A DNA stretch of 64,000 nucleotides, taken from Melioribacteraceae bacterium. Lineage in GTDB: Bacteria > Bacteroidota > Ignavibacteria > Ignavibacteriales > Melioribacteraceae. Where the stretch lies: the NCBI GenBank assembly GCA_023230485.1, contig JALNXG010000004.1:1-64000 (forward strand), written 5' to 3'. The notes beneath the pieces were generated by a model. That model was given only the letters and a program-made list of their open reading frames with translations. It searched no databases and had not been told where the DNA came from. A program made the position numbers and the translations under genes. This document shows, piece after piece, positions 27,158 through 35,663 of this stretch (position 1 is its first letter; each line of letters begins with the position of its first letter).

Positions 27158-28393
27158 ATGTCATTAACCGGTTCATCAATACTTCGTAAATCATTAACTA
27201 TGGTTCTAGCAGGTGGAATAGGAGAGAGATTATATCCACTTACAGTAGAGCGCACAAAGCCTTCCGTCCCATTCGGCGGAAAGTACAGGATAATCGATTT
27301 TGCATTATCTAATTGCTTAAATTCAGGTCTTCGAAAAATTTATGTTCTTACTCAATATAAATCCGATTCTCTAAATCGGCATTTATACGAAGCATGGAAC
27401 ATATTCAATCCGGAATTGGGAGAATTTATTTATTCAATCCCACCTCAATTAAAAATTAGTAATAATTGGTATCAAGGAACAGCAAATGCAATCCGTCAAA
27501 ATTTCAATTTGATTTATGATGAAGATTATGAATGGATTGTATTACTTTCGGGCGATCATATTTACAAAATGGATTACTTAAAGATGATCCAATATCATAT
27601 CGAAACAGGCGCGCAGCTTACAATCTCAAATATGGAGATGTCCAAAGATGTAAGCGATCGCTTTGGATGTATTGAAGTAGATGACGAATATAGAGTTCAA
27701 AATTTTATCGAAAAACCGAAATCACCTCCTACTATTCCTGGTAATCCTGATATGTCCTTTGTTAATATGGGCGTTTATGTTTTCAGCCGAAAAGTTCTCA
27801 AAGATGTTATTCTTCAGATGGAAAAAGAGAAACTAAAGAACAATGATTTTGGACAGGACGTAATTCCTTATATGATAAAAAATAAATATAAGGTAATGGC
27901 ATATCAATTTTTTGATGAAAACAAAAAAGATCAACCGTATTGGATCGATGTTGGAACTATTGATAGCTATTTTGCGGCAAGCATGGATTTGATAAACGTT
28001 AACCCGCATTTTAATATGTATGATCCTGATTGGATGATTCGTTCAGGTCAACAGCAATTTCCTCCTTCAAAAACAGTTTCGCACGAAGGAGAAAGAGTGG
28101 GGCGCGCACTTAATTCGATTGTCTGCGATGGTACTGTTATTTCCGGTGGACTTGTAGAACGTTCTATTATTGGCTTTAATGGACGTATTAATAGTTATAG
28201 TTATATTACTGATTCAATTATTTTTGATAATTGTAATATCGGGAGAAGGACACGAATTAGAAGATGTATAATTGATAAAAACGTTACTATACCCGAAGGT
28301 ACAGAGATCGGGTTTGATAACGAAATAGATAAAAAACGTTTTACTGTTTCAGATACAGGTATTGTAATAATTCCGAAAAATTATAAATTTTAG
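27158..28393 (+). CDS. glgC: Glucose-1-phosphate adenylyltransferase
   Basis: ADP-glucose pyrophosphorylase, the first committed step of bacterial glycogen synthesis. The 411-residue protein has the nucleotidyltransferase signature AGGIGERLYPLT (18-29), PSVPFGGKYRIIDFAL (36-51), SGDHIYKMDY (about 131-140), and IEKPKSPP near residue 187. The C-terminal part is a left-handed beta-helix (CNIGRRTRIRRCIIDKNVTI) that carries the allosteric site in homologues. It has its own terminator and no other glycogen gene nearby. Confidence 0.95.
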   Translation: MSLTGSSILRKSLTMVLAGGIGERLYPLTVERTKPSVPFGGKYRIIDFALSNCLNSGLRKIYVLTQYKSDSLNRHLYEAWNIFNPELGEFIYSIPPQLKISNNWYQGTANAIRQNFNLIYDEDYEWIVLLSGDHIYKMDYLKMIQYHIETGAQLTISNMEMSKDVSDRFGCIEVDDEYRVQNFIEKPKSPPTIPGNPDMSFVNMGVYVFSRKVLKDVILQMEKEKLKNNDFGQDVIPYMIKNKYKVMAYQFFDENKKDQPYWIDVGTIDSYFAASMDLINVNPHFNMYDPDWMIRSGQQQFPPSKTVSHEGERVGRALNSIVCDGTVISGGLVERSIIGFNGRINSYSYITDSIIFDNCNIGRRTRIRRCIIDKNVTIPEGTEIGFDNEIDKKRFTVSDTGIVIIPKNYKF

Positions 28394-28417
28394 GAACAGT
28401 AATTACAATTATTTTAT

Positions 28418-28462
28418 GCCCCTCTTTTTAGATTGATTGTCTAGAGAAAGGGGCTTATTTTT
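28418..28462 (+). terminator. Rho-independent terminator of glgC
   Basis: GCCCCTCTTTTTAG and CTAGAGAAAGGGGC form a long stem with one or two mismatches around a short loop, followed by TTATTTTT. It sits between the glgC stop and uvrC, so uvrC must have its own promoter or depend on read-through. Confidence 0.8.
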
Positions 28463-28480
28463 AATAAGACTATGTGATAG

Positions 28481-30370
28481 ATGAATGATTCTCTTATAAA
28501 TAAATTAGAAAACCTCCCTGCCACACCGGGCATTTATCAATTTCTTAATGCTGCAGGTAAAGTAATATATGTAGGTAAGGCTAAGGTTCTAAAAAACCGT
28601 GTCCGCTCTTATTTCCATACACGAATTGATTCTCCAAAGACAAATGCTTTAGTAAGCAAAATTGAAGACCTGATAATTATAGCGACTGATAGCGAGATAG
28701 AAGCATTAGTATTAGAAAATAATTTAATTAAAGAACTAAAACCACGCTATAACATAAATCTAAAAGACGATAAAACTTTTCCTTATATAAAAGTAACTAA
28801 CGAACTTTTCCCAAGAATATATCCGACTCGGAATATTATCCGTGATGGTTCAAAATATTTCGGTCCTTTTACGGATGTAAGAAGTATGAAATCGTCTCTT
28901 AGAATGATAAATCAGATATTTAAGATAAGAAGCTGTCGCCTCGATTTAACCGAAGAAAATATCGAGAAGAAAAAATTTAAAGTCTGTTTAGATTATCATA
29001 TTAAAAAATGCGATGGACCTTGCGAAGGATTAGTTACAGCTCAATACTATAATGAAATGGTTAATGAAGTAATAAAGTTACTGAAGGGAAAAACGGAAGA
29101 CCTCATTGAAGAATTGAAAGTGAAGATGAATTTTGCGGCAGAGAATACACAGTTTGAAAGAGCTGCTGAATTAAGGGATAAAATTAATCAATTACAAGTT
29201 TATTCCTCTAAGCAGAAAGTAGTTACAGTCGATTTAGAAGACCGTGACATTATAAGTGCCGCACAAGAAGATAAAGATATAGCCGCTACAATATTAAATA
29301 TTCGCTCGGGCAAGCTTTCAGGTAAAAAACAATTAAAACTTTCTGCCGAGCCGGGAGATTCATTAGAAAACATCTATTCGGCAATTATTAAGTTTTATTA
29401 CAATGAGTTTGTTGAAATTCCAAAAGAAATAGTATTAGAAACTGAACCCTCAGAAAGCGAAAGTATTTTAGAATGGCTTAATCAAAAAAGTGGTCGTAAA
29501 ACTAAATTTATTATTCCGGTAAGACAGAGCGATACAAAATCACTTCTCAATATGTGCAAACAAAATGCCATTTTACAATTGAAAGAGATACAACTTCAGA
29601 AAATGAAAAAAGAGGGGTCAGTGCCATATACATTGGCTTCCCTCCAACGCGACCTTAGATTAAAGCATCTCCCCCGTAAAATTGAATGCTTTGATATCTC
29701 CAATCTTCAAGGTACAGATACAGTGGCAAGTATGGTGGTTTTTGAAGAGGCTAGACCGAAAAAAAGTCTCTATCGAAAATTCATTATAAAATCGGTTGAA
29801 GGTCCAGATGATTTTGCAAGTATGCAGGAAGTGATAGAACGCAGATACAAAAAAATTGTCGAGGAGAATGAAAAAGCACCCGACTTAATAATGGTCGATG
29901 GCGGAAAGGGCCAGCTTTCGAGTGCAGTAGAAATCTTAAATGAGATCGGATTAAAGAATTACGAAATAATTGGACTGGCGAAACGTTTAGAAGAAGTCTT
30001 TATGCCTGGTGAATCAGACCCGGTTATAATTCCTAAAACATCTTCTTCACTTAAACTACTTCAACACTTGCGAGATGAAGCTCATAGATTTGCAATCACC
30101 TTTCACCGTCTAAGACGCGATAAAAGAACTCTTAAAACTGAGCTGACTGATATACCTGGTATCGGAGAAAAAGTTGCGGCTAAATTGCTTACCGAGTTCG
30201 GAAGTCTCAAAGAGATTAAAACAAAAAATGAAGAAGAGTTAAGAAAAGCAATTGGTAAAGCAAAGGGGAAAATAGTTTTTAATTTTTATCATTCATCATC
30301 TGAGACTTCTGAAAATTCTTTACAAAATACCGATAATCCTGATGGTGAATTAAGGAACTCTCCCGATTGA
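28481..30370 (+). CDS. uvrC: Excinuclease ABC subunit C
   Basis: Dual-incision endonuclease of nucleotide excision repair. The 629-residue protein has the GIY-YIG domain at the N-terminus (PGIYQFLNAAGKVIYVGKAK, 15-34) for the 3' cut. A zinc-type Cys cluster follows (about 140-180: CRLDLT, KVCLDYHIKKCDGPCEG), then a UVR helical pair for UvrB (about 205-240). The RNase H-like domain for the 5' cut has ECFDISNLQGTDTVASMVVF, then MVDGGKGQL, and a helix-hairpin-helix ends the fold (LTDIPGIGEKVAAKLL). The last ~25 residues are a low-complexity Ser/Asn tail. uvrA is elsewhere in the window; uvrB is not. Confidence 0.97.
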   Translation: MNDSLINKLENLPATPGIYQFLNAAGKVIYVGKAKVLKNRVRSYFHTRIDSPKTNALVSKIEDLIIIATDSEIEALVLENNLIKELKPRYNINLKDDKTFPYIKVTNELFPRIYPTRNIIRDGSKYFGPFTDVRSMKSSLRMINQIFKIRSCRLDLTEENIEKKKFKVCLDYHIKKCDGPCEGLVTAQYYNEMVNEVIKLLKGKTEDLIEELKVKMNFAAENTQFERAAELRDKINQLQVYSSKQKVVTVDLEDRDIISAAQEDKDIAATILNIRSGKLSGKKQLKLSAEPGDSLENIYSAIIKFYYNEFVEIPKEIVLETEPSESESILEWLNQKSGRKTKFIIPVRQSDTKSLLNMCKQNAILQLKEIQLQKMKKEGSVPYTLASLQRDLRLKHLPRKIECFDISNLQGTDTVASMVVFEEARPKKSLYRKFIIKSVEGPDDFASMQEVIERRYKKIVEENEKAPDLIMVDGGKGQLSSAVEILNEIGLKNYEIIGLAKRLEEVFMPGESDPVIIPKTSSSLKLLQHLRDEAHRFAITFHRLRRDKRTLKTELTDIPGIGEKVAAKLLTEFGSLKEIKTKNEEELRKAIGKAKGKIVFNFYHSSSETSENSLQNTDNPDGELRNSPD

Positions 30371-30514
30371 ACTATTACGCATGGTAAGGGATAATAAATT
30401 TTGATTGTGAACTAGAAAACTGTATAAGGGGAAAAAACTTTATAAATAATACCACGACTATTTAGAGTGGAGAAAGTCAAGGCTAAAAAAATAGATGGAA
30501 GAACAAAAAAAAAT

Positions 30515-30608
30515 GCCAAGCTTACCGGTCACCCAAATTAAATACTAACCGCTGCTTCCTTCCGGACCTGACGGGATTGGGTAATAACTTGCCGACCGGA
30601 GCTCAGCA
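30515..30608 (-). ncRNA. ffs: Small signal recognition particle RNA (4.5S)
   Basis: On the minus strand the domain IV core GTCAGGTCCGGAAGGAAGCAGC-like sequence (about 30551-30572) is the hallmark of SRP RNA that binds Ffh. Flanking arms pair: ACCCAA with TTGGGT and CCGGTC with GACCGG, giving a rod of about 95 bases. A run of nine T residues follows (30505-30513, read on the minus strand) and probably terminates it. TATATT at the end of the upstream glycosyltransferase gene could serve as the -10 box. Exact ends are approximate. Confidence 0.92.
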
Positions 30609-30619
30609 AATCTCGAACG

Positions 30620-31633
30620 CTAATATATAAAATTATTTACACTTTCCAGCACATCATCAATAGTAATTCCGTCCTCCCCTTCAAAATTACAAATCTTAGG
30701 GTCTCCGGGACACCTGAGCGAACAATAATCCGGTTTAGGTAACAATATCCTGCTTTCATTTCCCATTGGTCCCCAGAGCTTCGGTGAGCATGCAGTTAAT
30801 GGACAGAAAAGTGAAACTGTTTTCACATTTAATGCTGCAGCTAGATGCATGGGACCGGTACTTGCAGAAATTAATACATCTAGTGCTTTGAATGTTACAA
30901 ACGATTCCCTAAGACGTATATCTATATTTGGAGATTGTATTTCGGGTATTGTTTTTATTTCATCCGGAATTTTATTATCTGTTACAATCACTTCATAATC
31001 TTCGTTTTTTTTAAGTTCAGATATAAGTTCTGCATATTTTCGAGGTCCCCAATTCGGAGCTGAGTTTCCACTTGTTACATGAACTCCGATTAAATATTTT
31101 TTACCATTTAAAAGCTTTTCTCTTAATTCTAATGCATTATTTATTTCAACTTTGGTTAAGTGTATTTCGGTGGAAATATCATCAGTTTCTACACCTATCT
31201 TGCGAGCAGAATCCATGCAGTAATCAGCTTCGTGCCTAAGTGGAATATATTTTTTACGCGAAACAAAATGTGTTAAGGTTAGATACTGATATAATTTATG
31301 CCCCACTCCTACACGATAAGGGATACCTGCAAAAAAAAGCAAATAGTTAATTCTTTCTGTCGGCAGTAAAGTGAGTGAATGAGTAAAATGGCAAGATTTG
31401 ATTTCTCTTACTTTTTCGCGGAAAGATTTATCGAATAGATTATTACTTTTGTCTATTAGAATAATTTTATCTACATGCGGATTATTAAGGTAAATATCTT
31501 TAGTATAGCTATGTAGTAGTACAGCTATAAAGCAGTTCGGGAATTTTTTCTTAAGTTCTCGTGGAATGGGAGTAGAAAGAACTACATCACCAATTCTATC
31601 AGGTCTTACCAATAAAATTCTTTTTTGCTTCAT
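30620..31633 (-). CDS. Glycosyltransferase family 9 (heptosyltransferase-like)
   Basis: ADP-heptose:LPS heptosyltransferase-type enzyme of 337 residues. LVRPDRIGDVVLSTPIPREL (6-25) is the family's N-terminal donor-side motif, and ISASTGPMHLAAALNVKTVSLF (about 254-275) the C-terminal nucleotide-sugar site. Near the end, five cysteines within about 45 residues (TACSPKLW, YCSLRCPGDPKIC) are unusual and could bind metal. It is predicted cytoplasmic, adding sugars to lipid A-core. The GT4 gene upstream overlaps it by one base. Confidence 0.9.
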   Translation of the reverse strand: MKQKRILLVRPDRIGDVVLSTPIPRELKKKFPNCFIAVLLHSYTKDIYLNNPHVDKIILIDKSNNLFDKSFREKVREIKSCHFTHSLTLLPTERINYLLFFAGIPYRVGVGHKLYQYLTLTHFVSRKKYIPLRHEADYCMDSARKIGVETDDISTEIHLTKVEINNALELREKLLNGKKYLIGVHVTSGNSAPNWGPRKYAELISELKKNEDYEVIVTDNKIPDEIKTIPEIQSPNIDIRLRESFVTFKALDVLISASTGPMHLAAALNVKTVSLFCPLTACSPKLWGPMGNESRILLPKPDYCSLRCPGDPKICNFEGEDGITIDDVLESVNNFIY

Positions 31634-32754
31634 TAGCTAATCACCTTATAAAGAACGTGTTTCGCTCTTTCAAATTCTTTTTGCCAATTTAATTCTAATG
31701 CCGCCTTATTACAGTTAGCTTTATAAATTCGTATTACTTCATCAGATTCTATAAGTTTCTTAATTCCGTCAATTACTTCCACTTCATTATCGGGATCGGC
31801 AATTATACCGACATTATATTCTTCAACAATTTTTTTCATCTGTGGAAGCGGGCACGAAAGCACAGGAAGTCCTGCCATTATATATTCAAAGAGTTTATTG
31901 GGCAATGCATGATAATAACTAACACTTATATTTTGGATTAAAGCAATTCCAATATCTGCGCTTGCAGTATAATTAATTAAATCTTTTTGACTGATTGCCC
32001 CTGCGAATATTACCCGATCTTCAACTTTATTTTCTCGAGCAATTTCTTCAAATTTACTTTTTGATTCACCGTCTCCGAGTAGGAGGAGATACACATTTTG
32101 TATTTGTGAAATCGCTTTAATAACGTTTGAAATTCCCCTTCCACCAATTAATACACCCTGATATAAAAGTATTTTATAGGTAGTTGGGATATCATACATT
32201 TCATTGAGGTTGATAGTAAACTGCGGTTTCTGATATAAAGGTATATTTCTTAAGACTAAAGTTTTTGGGAGTCCATAAAATTTTTCTAAAAAATCCGAGT
32301 CCATTTCTCCTGTTGTGAGGATCAGGTCGACAAGATTTATAAATGTGCTTTCAATCGATTTAACTATATATTGGATAAAAGGACGTTTACTTAGTCCACC
32401 AATAAAAGCATATAGCTCTCTGCTATTATAAACTACTTTTATATTATTTATTTTTGCAATTAATGTAACAATCGGCAACGTATAAATATCCTCAGCGAAA
32501 ATCACAGAAGCATCCGTTTTGATTAATTCTCTATATAGCCGATAACCAAAATTGAGATAAAAACGGATACTACTGCTCCTATCGAGCTTAAAGATTTTTA
32601 TATCTTTGTGATAGTAATCTTCCTTAATAGTCCGCCAATCAAAAGAGATTACAGAAACATCAAATCCATCAGCTTTTAATGAATCGCATAGATTAGTAAT
32701 ACGAGAATCATGAAAAGCATTTCCTAAGAACGCTATACAAATCTTTTTGTTCAT
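31633..32754 (-). CDS. Glycosyltransferase family 4
   Basis: GT-B fold retaining glycosyltransferase of 373 residues. It has IAFLGNAFHDSRITN (6-20) at the acceptor-side start, the donor-site block LLYQGVLIGGRGI (about 195-207), LLLLGDGESKSKFEE (about 222-236), and the EX7E-like LPNKLFEYIMAGLPVL (about 289-304). A polysaccharide or LPS sugar transfer is expected. It overlaps the GT9 gene by one base and follows a FemAB-like transferase by 7 bases, so the three form one operon. Confidence 0.9.
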   Translation of the reverse strand: MNKKICIAFLGNAFHDSRITNLCDSLKADGFDVSVISFDWRTIKEDYYHKDIKIFKLDRSSSIRFYLNFGYRLYRELIKTDASVIFAEDIYTLPIVTLIAKINNIKVVYNSRELYAFIGGLSKRPFIQYIVKSIESTFINLVDLILTTGEMDSDFLEKFYGLPKTLVLRNIPLYQKPQFTINLNEMYDIPTTYKILLYQGVLIGGRGISNVIKAISQIQNVYLLLLGDGESKSKFEEIARENKVEDRVIFAGAISQKDLINYTASADIGIALIQNISVSYYHALPNKLFEYIMAGLPVLSCPLPQMKKIVEEYNVGIIADPDNEVEVIDGIKKLIESDEVIRIYKANCNKAALELNWQKEFERAKHVLYKVIS

Positions 32755-32761
32755 TGGTAGA

Positions 32762-33724
32762 TTATAATTTTATATAAAATGTATTTCTCATCGTTGTCTT
32801 TGCATCGAACTTTTCTTTAAATTCTATTAGACTCATACTCGGAGTCATAGGGTTTTCTGCTTTTGTATCTTGTGAAACTCCAATATCCACATAGTCATAA
32901 CCGTTATCGGCAGAGTATTTTAGTATTTCATACATAACTCTTTGGATCGGCTTTAGTTCCGCAAAATCATAACGGAGCATATTATAAAAACAGAGGGCAA
33001 CTGTTTTATTCGGAAAAAACATCGATGAACCACCAATCGGCTCTCGTTTATAATAAACCATAAATAACTTTAATTTATCAGGCATTAGTTCAGTCAACTT
33101 TATCAAATCTTCTAAACTATGTGTAGGCTTTACTTCATGGCGAGCTTTATTCTCTAATAATATTGGATAGAACTGATCATAACGATCATTGATTTCAACT
33201 GTAATATCAGGATTTTTTAATGACCCTCTTACGTTTCTTCTAATTGTTGGTGAGCATCTTTGTAAAATTTCTTCATTCTTATCTAACTTAATAGCACTTG
33301 AGATATAATGAAGTTTAAATGAGAATCCTGACCAAAGCATAGCGAAATCTAAATTTTGGTTTTGATGTTTTTCATAAATCATAGGTGCAGGCGTTAGACA
33401 GATATCTTTCCAATTATTCTTCCTACCGTAATCAAGAAGCATTTGGACAAATTCCAATGCTTCGGCAAACTTCACATCTTTAGTTACTATCGATCCATAA
33501 CTTGCACCAATAGGAGATTCAAATGAACCGTCATTTACAATTGCTCCGGGAATTACTGCGGCAATATTGCCTTTATGTATATACATCAAATGATTAAAAG
33601 AAAACTTGCCCGGTTTATGATAATCAAAAAATTTTTGCATCTGGAACATCGTTCCGTTATTAGAATCTTCAACGAACTTATCCCACTTATCTTTCCATTC
33701 TTCACTATAAGGAATAATTTCCAT
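32762..33724 (-). CDS. FemAB/GNAT-type aminoacyl- or acyltransferase
   Basis: A 320-residue protein of the FemAB-like (BioF2-like) double-GNAT fold. It starts with FVEDSNNGTMFQMQKFFDYH (17-36). The centre has CSPTIRRNVRGSLKN (about 156-170), and the C-terminal half has REPIGGSSMFF and YDYVDIGVSQD. Family members transfer amino acids from aminoacyl-tRNA to peptidoglycan precursors or acyl groups to sugars and polysaccharides. Next to GT9 and GT4 genes, a role in decorating a surface glycan is more likely than a pentaglycine-type bridge. The start is supported only by its position and typical length. Confidence 0.82.
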   Translation of the reverse strand: MEIIPYSEEWKDKWDKFVEDSNNGTMFQMQKFFDYHKPGKFSFNHLMYIHKGNIAAVIPGAIVNDGSFESPIGASYGSIVTKDVKFAEALEFVQMLLDYGRKNNWKDICLTPAPMIYEKHQNQNLDFAMLWSGFSFKLHYISSAIKLDKNEEILQRCSPTIRRNVRGSLKNPDITVEINDRYDQFYPILLENKARHEVKPTHSLEDLIKLTELMPDKLKLFMVYYKREPIGGSSMFFPNKTVALCFYNMLRYDFAELKPIQRVMYEILKYSADNGYDYVDIGVSQDTKAENPMTPSMSLIEFKEKFDAKTTMRNTFYIKL

Positions 33725-33770
33725 AAGTATCTCTATTAATATCTTTTAATTAGTTAAAATAATTTTACGA

Positions 33771-34667
33771 TTAAAATGTATAAGAAACAGTAAATGAAGT
33801 ATTATCGCCGAGTCCATATTCAAAAGGTACATAAGCATAATCAATCTTAAAACCTTTCCATTGAACGCCAAATCCGGCAGTTAAACTTTTTGATTCATAT
33901 CCTGTAATATATCCACCACGAATAGCAAAGAAATCATCATAAATAACTTCCAATCCAGTATGAATATGAGAATTATCTTCTTCTAAATATTTCTGAAACC
34001 CTGCTAAACCAATAAGATTCAATTTAGCTGATTCAAGCGGATAAGAATATTCACCACCAAATCTAAAATCGGATGGGAGATTTGTAGATTCTTTAGCAAG
34101 CTCACTCATTGATCCAATATTTCTCAAAGAAGTGCCAAGTGAAAGATTTTCTACGAAACCTTTATATACAATACCGAAATCGAAACCAAGACCAGAAGCA
34201 TCTTGATTTAGCATTTCTTCATATATAAATTTAATAGCGATACCGGCAGAAAGATTATCATCAAACTTAAAACCGCTCCCTAGAGTCGCAGCAAAGAAAT
34301 TAGCATTAAATGTTGCGGTTGCAGGACCGGATTGACTTCTAATCTCGATATTATCAACCGATGTTGTATTTACATTTAATGCTAATGGAAGTCCCCACAC
34401 ATTTGAAGCAACTGAGATCGAACTAGAACCCAAATCAAATAATTGTTGGTTATGGGTAAAAGAGAATCGTGTGGTATTATTCAAGGCAATTAATGCCGGG
34501 TTATAAAAATAATTTGAAATATCATTTCCATTCATAGAACCGAAATCTGCTATTCCAATATTCCTGGCACCACTCCCTAATTTAAGAAATGATAAACCTG
34601 TTGCACCAGCACTTTGAGCGCTCGTGATAGTAGCTGCCAATAATAATATTACTAATAATTTTTTCAT
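33771..34667 (-). CDS. PorV/PorQ-family outer-membrane barrel protein (first of a pair)
   Basis: A 298-residue exported beta-barrel protein with signal peptide MKKLLVILLLAATITSAQS. It then has the family start GATGLSFLKLGSGARNIGIA (21-40), FYNPALIALNNTTRFSFTH, and a run of strands to FTVSYTF, ending in Phe as outer-membrane barrels do. PorV/PorQ proteins are T9SS accessory barrels; PorV shuttles cargo to the cell surface, PorQ works with PorZ. A second, similar gene lies 3 bases upstream. Which of the roles each plays is unclear. Confidence 0.85.
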   Translation of the reverse strand: MKKLLVILLLAATITSAQSAGATGLSFLKLGSGARNIGIADFGSMNGNDISNYFYNPALIALNNTTRFSFTHNQQLFDLGSSSISVASNVWGLPLALNVNTTSVDNIEIRSQSGPATATFNANFFAATLGSGFKFDDNLSAGIAIKFIYEEMLNQDASGLGFDFGIVYKGFVENLSLGTSLRNIGSMSELAKESTNLPSDFRFGGEYSYPLESAKLNLIGLAGFQKYLEEDNSHIHTGLEVIYDDFFAIRGGYITGYESKSLTAGFGVQWKGFKIDYAYVPFEYGLGDNTSFTVSYTF

Positions 34668-34670
34668 AGA

Positions 34671-35663
34671 CTAAAACTTAAAATTAATTCCTAAAATATG
34701 TTGATCGTGAGTGGAATATGGTTCGATTGCAAAAGCATAATCAACACCAATAACCAATTTATTTAACTTGTAAAAATAAGAAAAACCAAATGAGGGACGC
34801 ATCGGGAAATCGCCATTATTCATATTGAATTTATCGATACCACCTCTAAGAGCTAGCTCTTCAATTACAAAATATTCCGCGCCTGCCCTTATAAAAGTTG
34901 TGGTGCTATTATAGTTTTCTATTTCCAAAGCTGTAATGAGCTTATACTCCGGCAGATTATAAGATACACCAATTTTCTTTGATAGAGGGAATTTATTATC
35001 CGAATTTTTCCCATTAGCACCGTATATAGTTCCAGTATCCCATTTATATTTGCTATTTAGATCTGAGATAACAAGAGATACATTAATCCGATCTGTAAAA
35101 GAATATAAAGCGCCTAAATCAAAACCAAGCGATGATGCAGTTAAATCCTCTACTAGCTTAAAATAATAAAATCTAAACGTAAGACCAATTGCAAGTTTTG
35201 ATGAAAATCGATTAGCAAGAGAAACATAAATAAGATTTTCGGAAGTTGAAACTTCATCATATTTATTTCCTTGCCCGTCCCGAAGTTCTATTTTGCTCAC
35301 ACCTGCATTGATAAGTCCTGCGCTTAAACCAGCTACCGATCTTGCTTTGGTTGAATCTCCTTTACTTTTCCCCATTTCGAACTTCTTCGTAAAACTTACA
35401 AAATTTAGTGTACGATCTAATGACAAAAACGAATAGGCAGTTTGGAAAGAATTATCAATTTGGAATGGAGCTAATGCCGGATTGTAGTATGAACTTAGAT
35501 GTCCGGAAGTAATAGCTGAAAGTGCATTGCCCATACCGATACCGCGAGCACCGAATCCCATTCGGCTAAATGATCCAGCCATTCCCGATATTTCTGAATA
35601 TTTCGGCTGTGCTTCTAATACTAATGCAAATAAAAATACGATAGCAAAAATTTTCTTAATCAT
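34671..35663 (-). CDS. PorV/PorQ-family outer-membrane barrel protein (second of a pair)
   Basis: A 330-residue paralogue of the neighbouring barrel. The signal peptide is MIKKIFAIVFLFALVLEAQ. Then GSFSRMGFGARGIGMGNALS (30-49) and YYNPALAPFQIDNSFQTAYS follow the same pattern as its neighbour, which points to a local duplication or a paired T9SS accessory set. It ends in ILGINFKF with a terminal Phe. It overlaps the start of the upstream T9SS-sorted propeller gene by four bases, so the barrel and a likely cargo are co-translated. Confidence 0.85.
   Translation of the reverse strand: MIKKIFAIVFLFALVLEAQPKYSEISGMAGSFSRMGFGARGIGMGNALSAITSGHLSSYYNPALAPFQIDNSFQTAYSFLSLDRTLNFVSFTKKFEMGKSKGDSTKARSVAGLSAGLINAGVSKIELRDGQGNKYDEVSTSENLIYVSLANRFSSKLAIGLTFRFYYFKLVEDLTASSLGFDLGALYSFTDRINVSLVISDLNSKYKWDTGTIYGANGKNSDNKFPLSKKIGVSYNLPEYKLITALEIENYNSTTTFIRAGAEYFVIEELALRGGIDKFNMNNGDFPMRPSFGFSYFYKLNKLVIGVDYAFAIEPYSTHDQHILGINFKF

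Noticed and set aside
33771..35663. Naming the two barrels porV and porQ
   Set aside because: The family is clear but the two members cannot be told apart from sequence alone, so no symbols are given.
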